Origin: Niabella yanshanensis
GTDB lineage: Bacteria > Bacteroidota > Bacteroidia > Chitinophagales > Chitinophagaceae
Assembly (NCBI RefSeq): GCF_034424215.1
Contig: NZ_CP139960.1
Span: 5,146,001-5,210,000 of the forward strand
DNA: 64,000 bases
Direction: 5' to 3'
Below are positions 25,873-33,619 of this stretch, piece by piece. A program made the position numbers and the translations under genes. Below the pieces are notes generated by a model. It worked only from the letters and a program-made list of their open reading frames with translations, was not told where the DNA came from and did no database searches. Positions within the stretch are counted from its first letter, which is position 1. Each line of letters begins with the position of its first letter.

Positions 25873-27534
25873 TTATTTAGCAATTGGAATAAAAATACGG
25901 ACTTTCAATCCCGGTATTGTTTTATCAAAAATAATGCGGCCCCCAATATCTTTGATACGGGTTTCCGTATTTCTTAATCCATTGCCATAAAGCGTTCTAG
26001 GAGGAAGCCCGATGCCATCATCGGTGTATAGTACTTCTACTATATTTTCCTTTTGCATAAATTTCAGCACAACATTGCTGGCCGAGCTATGCTTTTTCAT
26101 ATTGGTCATTAACTCCTCTATGGTAATACTCAGCTCTTCTCTAGCTACCGGTGTCATTTTTTCCCATATCTGCTGAGAGTTGCCGACACTTGCCACTTTT
26201 ACAGTATTGCTGGCAAATGATTCCAACAGTTCCGAAACAGATTGTTGAAAATCCTGGTTATTTTTTCCTGGCTCGTTATAAGATATATCACGTGATTGTT
26301 TATATACTGTATTTAATTTATAGAGCAGTACATTTTTTTCCGGAAGCCCCTTGTGTTCAACTTCCGACATAATACGATAAACCTTGTTGGCAACCTTATC
26401 ATGTACTTTCTTGGACATTTGTAATTGTTGTTCCCGTATGGCTTGCTGTTTGCGCTTCCGGTACCAAATAAATCCAATAACGGCTCCAATTCCTAAAACA
26501 ATAGAAATTACCCGCTGCCATACCACGCGAAGCTTGGTTTCCGCATTTTCCTTTTGGAGCTTCAGCTTATCTGTTTTATGTTTTTCTGTTTCATACCGGA
26601 TCGTGGCAAATTGATTCTTTGCTTTATTCCGAGCAGTTTCTATGCTGTCGCTTAAAGACCGATATTTTGTGAAATATTCTTTTACTTCGCCTAAAGTGCT
26701 CACAGGTATAAGCATGGCAAGCGCGTTTTTTATTTCATCCGGACTATTAAGGTTTTTAGTTATCTTATAGAGTTTCTTTGCATAGAATAAAGCAGAGTCT
26801 GGTCGGGTAGGTCTGTAGTAGTGAGTTAAATGTATATAGCTTGCACTTAGCCCCCAGTCATCTTTTTCATTTTTCCAAATACGTATAGCATTCCAGATTT
26901 CTGGTGCTGCGTTGTAACTGGAATCTTTCAGCCATTTTGCATAAGCAAAGTTGGATAGGATCCTGGCATATTCTTGAGGTATATTTTTATCACTATTTAA
27001 GATTGAGTTATAAACTTTAATTGCTAAATCATACTGCTCTTCGTCTTTATAAGTTGCCCCTTTATTATTAAGGCGTACTAATTTGAAAGAAGTATCTGTT
27101 GAAAAATCTATTGCTAAATCATAATAATGAATAGCTTCTTGATAGTTTTTTAAGTTTCGACTATTTTTACCCAATTCGTTATAAGCAGACGCAATACGTT
27201 CGTGATGCTGCTCATTTTGCTCATCTAAAATTTTCAATGCCTTGAACAATAATTCCTGGCTGCCAAAATAGTCTCCTACATCGTGTAAAATAATGCCCAT
27301 GCAAGTATATGCTCCACTAACTAAAAGACTGTCTTTGGAGTTGGTGACTATTTTGTTGAAGTAATAAAACGCTGAATCGTCGTTCTTTTTACGAAGTGAA
27401 TCAGCATAGAGATAGATGTAGTAGTTTTCCGTATAATTGGAGATTTCATCTGTTTTAATATTTCTTTTCCGGTTGCAAGCCAGAAGACAACAAGCTATAA
27501 AAAGCAGGTATATAAAAAAGGGCAATTTCGTCAC
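25873..27534 (-). CDS. TPR-containing sensor histidine kinase, lipoprotein-like N terminus
   Basis: A 553-residue kinase. The N terminus (IYLLFIACCLLACNRKRN) reads as a lipobox signal. A periplasmic array of tetratricopeptide repeats follows (ASAYNELGKNSRNLKNYQEA; YDLAIKVYNSILN) to about residue 300, then a coiled coil and one membrane segment (VISIVLGIGAVIGFIWYRKR). The DHp region (QMSKKVHDKVANKVYRIMSE) carries the candidate phospho-His in KVHDKV. The HATPase has ELSITIEELMTNMKKHSSA, DDGIGL and GNGLRNTE. This is the family of Bacteroidota kinases that pairs with LuxR-type regulators, encoded here directly downstream. The signal sensed is unknown; the small peptide gene upstream is a candidate partner. 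Confidence 0.9.
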   Translation of the reverse strand: MTKLPFFIYLLFIACCLLACNRKRNIKTDEISNYTENYYIYLYADSLRKKNDDSAFYYFNKIVTNSKDSLLVSGAYTCMGIILHDVGDYFGSQELLFKALKILDEQNEQHHERIASAYNELGKNSRNLKNYQEAIHYYDLAIDFSTDTSFKLVRLNNKGATYKDEEQYDLAIKVYNSILNSDKNIPQEYARILSNFAYAKWLKDSSYNAAPEIWNAIRIWKNEKDDWGLSASYIHLTHYYRPTRPDSALFYAKKLYKITKNLNSPDEIKNALAMLIPVSTLGEVKEYFTKYRSLSDSIETARNKAKNQFATIRYETEKHKTDKLKLQKENAETKLRVVWQRVISIVLGIGAVIGFIWYRKRKQQAIREQQLQMSKKVHDKVANKVYRIMSEVEHKGLPEKNVLLYKLNTVYKQSRDISYNEPGKNNQDFQQSVSELLESFASNTVKVASVGNSQQIWEKMTPVAREELSITIEELMTNMKKHSSASNVVLKFMQKENIVEVLYTDDGIGLPPRTLYGNGLRNTETRIKDIGGRIIFDKTIPGLKVRIFIPIAK

Positions 27535-27592
27535 ATCAGTTATTTGTTCCCTAAAAATAAGTAAATCCCACTTTTAAAACTGTCGCATAAAG

Positions 27593-27621
27593 AAAAAGGT
27601 AAGACTAGCTCTTACCTTTTT
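27593..27621. terminator. Bidirectional terminator hairpin
   Basis: An 11-bp perfect stem, AAAAAGGTAAG with CTTACCTTTTT, around the loop ACTAGCT. It sits 13 bases after the stop of the minus-strand small peptide gene and upstream of the kinase gene, so it should separate these two transcripts. The A- and T-rich flanks make it usable in both directions. Confidence 0.85.
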
Positions 27622-27633
27622 GTGAGTGACACA

Positions 27634-27834
27634 TTATGAACCGGGTGGCGGTGGTGGGGGCGGTGGGGGTGGTGTGTGTCCTGATTCTCCGCCTCCTCCT
27701 TCACCTCCATCATCTTCTGTTTCATCGCCCATGGTAGTGACCTGTCCATTATTGGGGATGTGATTGTGAATATGTCCGTTATGGTTACATGCTGGACATG
27801 TCGCCAGCAGTAACGCCAGAATGAATTCTAACAT
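27634..27834 (-). CDS. Small exported peptide: hydrophobic leader, Cys/His cluster, acidic Gly stretch, poly-proline tail
   Basis: A 66-residue protein. A short hydrophobic leader (MLEFILALLLATC) is followed by CPACNHNGHIHNH, which packs two Cys and four His into 13 residues. Then come an Asp/Glu and Gly-rich segment and ten consecutive prolines before a final Gly-Ser. The gene has its own hairpin terminator 13 bases after the stop, which argues that it is real despite its low complexity. It lies about 100 bases upstream of the TPR kinase on the same strand. A metal-binding or signalling peptide is possible; function is unknown. Confidence 0.6.
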   Translation of the reverse strand: MLEFILALLLATCPACNHNGHIHNHIPNNGQVTTMGDETEDDGGEGGGGESGHTPPPPPPPPPPGS

Positions 27835-28098
27835 TTGTTGTTGTTTTAAAAATTTGAAAAATGTTCCGACCCCGCAGGGGCACGGTTTTTTGAAATGGCG
27901 TAAGAAGCGCTTCCTACTGCCGAAGGGAAGGGAGTGGAGAATAGATTGCGGAAGCTTTTAAACGCTTCCCAAACCGCTTATGGGCAACCACTTTCTATTG
28001 TTCCGGGAAAAGAGATACTGTACAGTTGGCTTTTAGCTAAGAAGCCCGATCGCTTTCGAAAACAAAGATAGATCGACGTAATGGGTTGGTTAGTAAAT
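27835..28098. other. Intergenic region with a CCCC-GCA-GGGG mini-hairpin
   Basis: About 260 bases between the divergent small peptide gene and the membrane protein gene at 28201. The only structure seen is the tight hairpin CCCCGCAGGGG at about 27871-27881. No open frame here looks like protein. Confidence 0.4.
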
Positions 28099-28175
28099 GA
28101 TTCCGGTGATTCCGGCAATTCCGCTCATTCCGTTTTAAATTCCGAATGGGCATACGGAATTCCGTAAATTCCGTT
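28099..28175. repeat. Degenerate 9-bp ATTCCG tandem repeat
   Basis: Seven ATTCCG units lie in about 77 bases, the first four at an exact 9-base period (GATTCCGGT, GATTCCGGC, AATTCCGCT, CATTCCGTT). They are followed by more widely spaced AATTCCG copies and one inverted CGGAATTCCG palindrome. The array ends about 25 bases before the ATG at 28201, inside the expected promoter or 5' leader of that gene. It is too short and uniform for CRISPR and has no spacers. Confidence 0.75.
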
Positions 28176-28200
28176 AGCTTTATTGTATAACCTTCGTAAA

Positions 28201-29373
28201 ATGTATTATGCTGATTACAAAAAGCAGGTACTGCAGGAATACAAGAACAAACTGGCTGCAGACCCAAGTCTACTAAACCTGAGCCAGCCCTCGCCGGCAA
28301 AGCTTAGAAAGGAATGTGCAATTGTATATGATGAACGATACCACCGGAAAGATGAGGGAACCTTGAGAACGTTTTTCGAAGCTGCAGTAGAACCGTCGAA
28401 GTTTTTAAAGGTGATTGAGAATTTTTCGATCGACAAATTCAGGCCACTGGTTAAGTATATTAAAGAACCCGATATTGAAACCGCGTTTAAAAATGTTGAG
28501 CTGTTGGCCTGGCTGATCAATTTTGAACCTCGTCCCCTGGAACATTGGAGGAAAACATCGGGCTCAACAAAAGAAGCCCTGGCTGAAAAAGAGCTGGATG
28601 GCGATAATGATGCTGGCGTTATACTGCCAGCAGAAGAGGCCCAGGCAGCTGTAGCTGCTCAACCTTTTGTTGAAGGAGCTCTGGTTGAAAAAGAGCAGGA
28701 GGTAAAAAATGTTGATGATGGGACAGAACAAAAAGTGAACAATCAACCGACTGTAGCAGCTCAGCCAACTGCAGAAGGGCTGGTTGAAAAGCAGGAACAA
28801 ATCAAGAAAGATAACGGCGATCCTGTACGAATAACGGAAACTAAACCCCTTATTGAGACAAGCCCTGGTGTGAAAGAAGCTCGACCTACCACTGTTGAAG
28901 CCTTCGACACTTCATTCGTACCATTGGTATCCTCCTCGCCTAAAAAAAGTGGCATTCATAAAAAAACATGGAATGGTGTAATGCTGGCGCTATTGCTCTC
29001 CGCTACGGGGATAATTATTTATCAGGCAAAAAACAACGATGTCATTGATATGCCTATGAGCAGTAGTGCTGCTGGTAAACAGTGCATGTATTGGACAGGC
29101 GATCATTACGAAGCAGTACCCTGCAGCCGTAAAATAGATGATGTAAGTGTCATTGCACTAGATACCGTTAAGCTGAGAAGGTTTAAAAAAATCACCCGTC
29201 CTGATACTATTACAGAAAATGATATCGGCCGGGTTTGGTACACCAGGATAAATAAACAGCTGGAGTTTTATACTGCTTACGACAATCATCCCACCCAGCC
29301 ACAGTTCCGCTTAAAGCCAATAACCGGGTATATTATAGATAAGTATATTCAGCATCCGAAGCTGTCCGAATAA
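28201..29373 (+). CDS. Uncharacterised membrane protein with N-terminal helical domain and C-terminal extracytoplasmic domain
   Basis: A 390-residue protein starting at the ATG at 28201. The first 125 residues form a charged helical domain (YADYKKQVLQEYKNKL; PAKLRKECAIVYDERYHRKD; NVELLAWLINFEPRP). A low-complexity Glu/Ala/Val linker with near-repeats (EKEQEVKNVDDG, EKQEQIKKDNGD) follows. One membrane helix lies at about 259-276 (GVMLALLLSATGIIIYQA). The last 100 residues form a compact domain (CMYWTGDHYEAVPC, DTVKLRRFKKITRPDTIT, RLKPITGYIIDKYI). The two ends look like separate conserved modules, but I recognise neither. It lies 283 bases upstream of the GTPase operon, same strand, and may be a membrane partner of it. 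Confidence 0.75.
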   Translation: MYYADYKKQVLQEYKNKLAADPSLLNLSQPSPAKLRKECAIVYDERYHRKDEGTLRTFFEAAVEPSKFLKVIENFSIDKFRPLVKYIKEPDIETAFKNVELLAWLINFEPRPLEHWRKTSGSTKEALAEKELDGDNDAGVILPAEEAQAAVAAQPFVEGALVEKEQEVKNVDDGTEQKVNNQPTVAAQPTAEGLVEKQEQIKKDNGDPVRITETKPLIETSPGVKEARPTTVEAFDTSFVPLVSSSPKKSGIHKKTWNGVMLALLLSATGIIIYQAKNNDVIDMPMSSSAAGKQCMYWTGDHYEAVPCSRKIDDVSVIALDTVKLRRFKKITRPDTITENDIGRVWYTRINKQLEFYTAYDNHPTQPQFRLKPITGYIIDKYIQHPKLSE

Positions 29374-29656
29374 AGCTGCCGGTAATGAAGTGATAAGAAA
29401 ACTATTGCTCTCGGTTCATACCTTCTCCAAATATTTTTATTAGGTTTTTATGTTTACGGTTTTCCGTAAAACCGTCTTCACGGGCTGCTATAGATTTGTG
29501 CTTACAACGCAATTGGTACAAACAAGCAGTGAAATGCTCTTATGATAAAAGATTCATTACTTATTACCCCCAAAGAACTGTTTACATAATTGATTAAACA
29601 ATGTCATGGTTTGAAATACCGGCAGCCCCTATTATCTCTTACCAATAATTAACAAC

Positions 29657-30685
29657 ATGAACCGTAAAATTACCGCCACCGATTTTTTTCTCGCTGTACT
29701 CGCGCTCTTACTCATCAGCGTAAGCTTTTACCAAACCTGGTTGGGCCTACAACAGATATTTGGCGCGGCGTCTTTCGTTATTGCACTAGTGCTTTCCTTA
29801 CTGCTGCTTTTTCTCTGCTGGATGATCAGGGCGGCGAAGATGGAACGCCGTTCCTCATCCAGCCTGGTATGGATCTATATTTTTATAGCATCCTTCTGCT
29901 TTATAGCCAATTTTAATGCACTGTATACCCGGTTTATGCGAACCGATATTTATACTACCGAGCTGCGTGATATCAACGAGCGGTTTAATGGCCTTGAAAC
30001 AGATGTGCAGTCGAAACTGAGCTATAAGTATAATAAAGAAACCACGCAGAACATCGAGATAAAAAAGAAACAATTGATAGAGCAGATCAAAGACCCCGGT
30101 AATAAGGGGATCGGAGAAAGAGCACAGGCCTTAATAAGGGATATAGAAAAACTGACGGGGCAAAAAATTGACCTGCTTACACCTATCCGTAATGATTACG
30201 AAGACCTGGCGCAGAGAATGGGTAACCAGATAGACAATATGATCTCCGACCTTTCCCCTGAAGAACAGGCTCTTAAAAATGATATTAATAATGCCGTATT
30301 AAAATGGAACAGGCGGATACAAGACCTGCTTTTATTGCCCAAGAAAGAGAAAGATGACCTTTCTCAAGGATTAATTGACGAGTCTTTAGCCGAATTTAAT
30401 AAGTTGGGTGTAAGAGCGCATACCGTACTAGGGGAAAACAAATTTAAATTCGAACCGGTTTTTTCTAAAACCCAGAACGTAGGGAAAATAGGTTATGCCT
30501 TTGACCATGCTGTTAAGAATTTTGGGATGTACCAGTTTGTGGTGCTGGCGGGCTGTATTCTTTTAGATTTTGTGATTGTGATCATCATCTTACTGGTTAC
30601 CAATCCTGATCATAAAAAAAGCGACAGTAATGGCTCTGTGTTTAATAATAAGCGCAGCGGTAAAACTCTTATCCCTAACAACTAA
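29657..30685 (+). CDS. Four-helix membrane protein with long helical central domain (GTPase operon, first gene)
   Basis: A 342-residue protein. Three membrane segments lie at about residues 6-28, 38-57 and 69-89. A charged helical stretch of about 190 residues follows (FNGLETDVQSKLSYKYNKET; IERAQ-like helices; DLSPEEQALKNDINNAVLKW). A fourth membrane segment lies at 292-315 (GMYQFVVLAGCILLDFVIVI) with a short basic tail. No catalytic motif is visible. The start of the GTPase gene is eight bases after its stop, so they are co-transcribed. The layout suggests a membrane scaffold or channel-like subunit with a coiled domain on one side of the membrane. Confidence 0.82.
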   Translation: MNRKITATDFFLAVLALLLISVSFYQTWLGLQQIFGAASFVIALVLSLLLLFLCWMIRAAKMERRSSSSLVWIYIFIASFCFIANFNALYTRFMRTDIYTTELRDINERFNGLETDVQSKLSYKYNKETTQNIEIKKKQLIEQIKDPGNKGIGERAQALIRDIEKLTGQKIDLLTPIRNDYEDLAQRMGNQIDNMISDLSPEEQALKNDINNAVLKWNRRIQDLLLLPKKEKDDLSQGLIDESLAEFNKLGVRAHTVLGENKFKFEPVFSKTQNVGKIGYAFDHAVKNFGMYQFVVLAGCILLDFVIVIIILLVTNPDHKKSDSNGSVFNNKRSGKTLIPNN

Positions 30686-30693
30686 TTGAAACA

Positions 30694-31620
30694 ATGAACA
30701 ACGAAAATTTAGAACCCCTGGCTTTTGATAACGAAGAGCGGTTACAACCCCTGTCGTTTGAACCGCAAAAGCCTGTAACAGAGGATGACTTTGTGCCTCT
30801 TACCAAAACCAATACAACAGAAATAAAAAGTAAGGATAGCAATTTTGTATTCTTCTTTGGTACTTCAAAGTCGGGCAAATCGGTTATACTCTCATCCATG
30901 TTGTACTATCTGAGCTCACAGGCCGGTGTTTTGCGGCCTAAGATTGGTACGCCCAATACCAGAGAAGCACAGGTGTTACTATCCAATTTTTTTGAAAATA
31001 TCAGGCAGGGGATTTTGCCTGGTCGTACCACGCGGGACCAGGTAACACGCCTGGACCTGGTTTTTGAGCCGAATAACCGTTCCAAAAAAGTAGTGCCGAT
31101 CAACCTTACTTTCCTGGAAACATCGGGGGAGAATCACAATGAAATAAAAAGGGGCGGGTCTTATCACAGCAGTATAGATTCGTATATAAGCGCTAATATA
31201 CCGCTTACTTTTATTATTGTAACGGGCTATGAGTCGGCTCATAAAGAAGATACCGTTATTAACGAGTTTTTAGATGAGCTGGAACGGAAGGGTAAAAATT
31301 TGAAGGCGATCAACGTGATCCTGGTGGTTTCCAAGTGGGACAAATCGGGTAAGATGAACGTGGTTAACGCTGATGAACTGGATCAGTTCATTAATGAACG
31401 TCTAAGCAGAACCAGCCAGCGTATTGATACCTATGGTTTAAGTAAAACCTATTATACTATTGGCGATATTCAAAGCGGCGGGGGCGAAGAGAGGATCGGC
31501 CTGCTAAGCCTGGCAACCGCCGAAATTTTGTCAAAATGGCTATACCATAGTATAGTTGGATATGACCTGGACTATGAAGGTACTTTTTGGGAACGCATTA
31601 AATTTAGCCTGGTAAAATAA
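30694..31620 (+). CDS. P-loop GTPase of the operon (TRAFAC-like)
   Basis: A 308-residue soluble nucleotide-binding protein. The Walker A/G1 motif is GTSKSGKS at residues 56-63 after a hydrophobic strand (NFVFFFG). A G3-like motif ETSG at 142-145 follows strand INLTFL, with Glu in place of the usual Asp. The G4-like motif SKWD at 213-216 follows strand AINVILVV and fits guanine recognition. The first 45 residues are acidic and contain a repeated PLAFDNEE/PLSFEPQK phrase. It sits between two membrane-protein genes and overlaps the next gene by one base. GTP as substrate is inferred from the SKWD motif; ATP is not excluded. Confidence 0.82.
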   Translation: MNNENLEPLAFDNEERLQPLSFEPQKPVTEDDFVPLTKTNTTEIKSKDSNFVFFFGTSKSGKSVILSSMLYYLSSQAGVLRPKIGTPNTREAQVLLSNFFENIRQGILPGRTTRDQVTRLDLVFEPNNRSKKVVPINLTFLETSGENHNEIKRGGSYHSSIDSYISANIPLTFIIVTGYESAHKEDTVINEFLDELERKGKNLKAINVILVVSKWDKSGKMNVVNADELDQFINERLSRTSQRIDTYGLSKTYYTIGDIQSGGGEERIGLLSLATAEILSKWLYHSIVGYDLDYEGTFWERIKFSLVK

Positions 31621-32843
31621 TGAACCGTCATGTTAATATTATAGCCTTCGGCACTTTTGGAAACCCGAATGGTTTTAAGCAAAGTTTCTTTAATGCCGGG
31701 ACCGACAGCGTACTGGTAAAAAATATTAAAACCTTTGATTTAAAAACAGACGCGATCCGGCTCTTCCCCAACAGCAGGCTTTATGCTATCCGTAAACAAT
31801 CAGTAAATGGCAGCAACCTGGTTGCCTATACGGTGTATAGTTTTGCCAAAGAACAGGGTTCCGAAAGGGGAGGTACTTTTATCGGCTCCAGCCTTCTTTT
31901 TTCTGATAAGGTTGCCGTGGAAGCTATAACGGTGAACTGCCTGAATGAATTTCATGATTATCTCGAAAAAAAGAATGTACAGCAGGGTGTTATCCAGGTA
32001 ACTCATTCTGACCAGTTTAAAGTTAGAACCCCCAAAGACTTGGCAAAGATCGATTTTAACTTAAAAGAAACCGGAGACCTGAATATGATGCCGGTAAGTG
32101 ACCGGAACTTGGTGGTTTTTTGCGAGATCAATCCTAATAAACTGAAAGAGTACTTTAGAAAAACACTTGAATTACTAAATCTTTATGATACCATTTATTT
32201 TACCAGCAGCCCCGAAGTAGCCAGATTTGTCAATGACCGCGGGCTTTTTACGTTGGTGCAGGATGTAGCGGGCAAGCGTGACCTGGATTATGAACTTGAA
32301 AAGCTAAAAGAAGAAAAGACGCGTCGGATGCAGGCTTTTGTTGCTGAGTTGGAAGAGGAAAAGCAAAAAATAGAAAAAGAGCAAATAGCGCTGGCGGAGC
32401 AGTACCAAAGCTGGCTGGCCGAAAATGAAAGACAGCACGAGGAAAACGCGAAGCGAATTGAAGCGGCTAAAATACAGTCGACACATACCGGAACCGTTTA
32501 TAGTCATTACCTGGAAAAAATAATTGAATCTGTCAACCGTTTAAACGCCCTACAACAGCCATATCAGGTAAGACGTTGGTTAAATGAACATAAGCGGCAT
32601 TTTATTGAACAGGTTCAACAACAACAGCTGCCGCAGGCATTAAGATCGGTTTCCACACCTGCCCATGCTACTGTCAAAACCAGTGCAACCGTTATGCGAG
32701 TGCCAAATTATAGTGAGTATGGAATGAAAAGCAAACACGCAGAGGAGGGATTTAATATATACAAAGTACTGACGTTCGTACTTATTGTTCTATTGTTAGC
32801 TGGTGCGGCTTTTGCTTGTTTTTTTATGGAATTCAATTTTTAA
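31620..32843 (+). CDS. GTPase-associated coiled-coil protein with C-terminal membrane anchor
   Basis: A 407-residue protein whose ATG overlaps the GTPase stop (TAATG). The N-terminal 200 residues form a globular alpha/beta domain (IIAFGTFGNPNGFKQSFF; SRLYAIRKQSVNGSNLVAYT; ERGGTFIGSSLLF). It is reminiscent of the N-terminal domain of GTPase-associated proteins in conflict systems, though I cannot prove that. A Glu/Lys-rich coiled coil covers about 222-290, and a single membrane helix at 381-402 (VLTFVLIVLLLAGAAFACFF) ends the protein. Tail anchoring places the globular part in the cytoplasm next to the GTPase. No catalytic motif is seen. Confidence 0.8.
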   Translation: MNRHVNIIAFGTFGNPNGFKQSFFNAGTDSVLVKNIKTFDLKTDAIRLFPNSRLYAIRKQSVNGSNLVAYTVYSFAKEQGSERGGTFIGSSLLFSDKVAVEAITVNCLNEFHDYLEKKNVQQGVIQVTHSDQFKVRTPKDLAKIDFNLKETGDLNMMPVSDRNLVVFCEINPNKLKEYFRKTLELLNLYDTIYFTSSPEVARFVNDRGLFTLVQDVAGKRDLDYELEKLKEEKTRRMQAFVAELEEEKQKIEKEQIALAEQYQSWLAENERQHEENAKRIEAAKIQSTHTGTVYSHYLEKIIESVNRLNALQQPYQVRRWLNEHKRHFIEQVQQQQLPQALRSVSTPAHATVKTSATVMRVPNYSEYGMKSKHAEEGFNIYKVLTFVLIVLLLAGAAFACFFMEFNF

Positions 32844-32911
32844 CGCAGGCTACGTTTGCACTCCTCACCGGTGTTATACGGTAAATCGGTTGGCTACAAC
32901 TAACTTATTAT

Positions 32912-33484
32912 ATGAAGGGAAGCTGGTATATAAGCTGTTTGCAAATTGCTTCTTTTTTTACGAGCCTTTTGTTAGATTGTGCACATTCGGAAGAAAAGTT
33001 GTATGAAAATATTTATACGGATACCGCTGCTCCCTTTATCCATAGTTCCGTTGCTTCCTCACCGCACAAAGTAATCGGCATAAAAGATGGCGATACTTTC
33101 GTCGTGCTGATTAACGGAAAAGAGCAGGTGGTAAGGCTGGCGCATATCGACTGCCCTGAGAAAAAGCAACCTTTTGGCGCAAAGGCAAAGGAATTTGTTT
33201 CGCAACAGTCTTTTGGAATGCAGGTGTCGCTGGTGCACGGTTATAAATATGATCGTAACCGGAGACTGATTGCGGAAGTTATTTTAGCCGATGGCCGGAA
33301 CTTAAATAAGGAGCTGGTGAAAAACGGGCTGGCCTGGCATTTTAAAAAATACTCTGATGATACTACCTATGCTGTGCTGGAAAATAAAGCCCGTAAGGCG
33401 AGGGTAGGTGTTTGGGGTGACCACAATCCCATAGCACCCTGGGAATGGCGACGATCAAAGCACACAGCTAATACTGCCCGTTAA
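32912..33484 (+). CDS. Secreted SNase-like (thermonuclease) nuclease
   Basis: A 190-residue protein with an N-terminal hydrophobic leader, then a staphylococcal-nuclease OB-fold domain from about residue 50. Conserved positions are KDGDTFVV (calcium-binding Asp), VRLAHIDCPE with the catalytic-type Arg, KEFVSQQSFG, YDRNRRLIAEV with the second Arg, and NGLAWHF. The enzyme would cut single-stranded nucleic acid or RNA outside the cytoplasmic membrane. It starts 68 bases after the membrane-anchored GTPase partner and is codirectional, so it may share the transcript, although SNase genes are also common on their own. Confidence 0.88.
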   Translation: MKGSWYISCLQIASFFTSLLLDCAHSEEKLYENIYTDTAAPFIHSSVASSPHKVIGIKDGDTFVVLINGKEQVVRLAHIDCPEKKQPFGAKAKEFVSQQSFGMQVSLVHGYKYDRNRRLIAEVILADGRNLNKELVKNGLAWHFKKYSDDTTYAVLENKARKARVGVWGDHNPIAPWEWRRSKHTANTAR

Positions 33485-33619
33485 CATATCTGAGGAGGCG
33501 ATAAAAATGCGCTCAATACGGTTTCCCGTAAATAACAGAATGAAGGATGTATTATTTTAGCTCTAACAGGGAGAAGCCTTTTTACTGGTAGCTCTTTGCT
33601 CTCAATAAAAACTACGCAA

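Noticed and set aside
28099-28175. The 9-bp array as a CRISPR array
   Set aside because: The period is 9 bases, there are no spacers and no Cas genes are in the window.
28037-28300. 87-codon minus-strand frame with repeated RNH/NER triplets
   Set aside because: It is the translation of the ATTCCG array and the first codons of the gene at 28201, so the pattern comes from DNA repetition.
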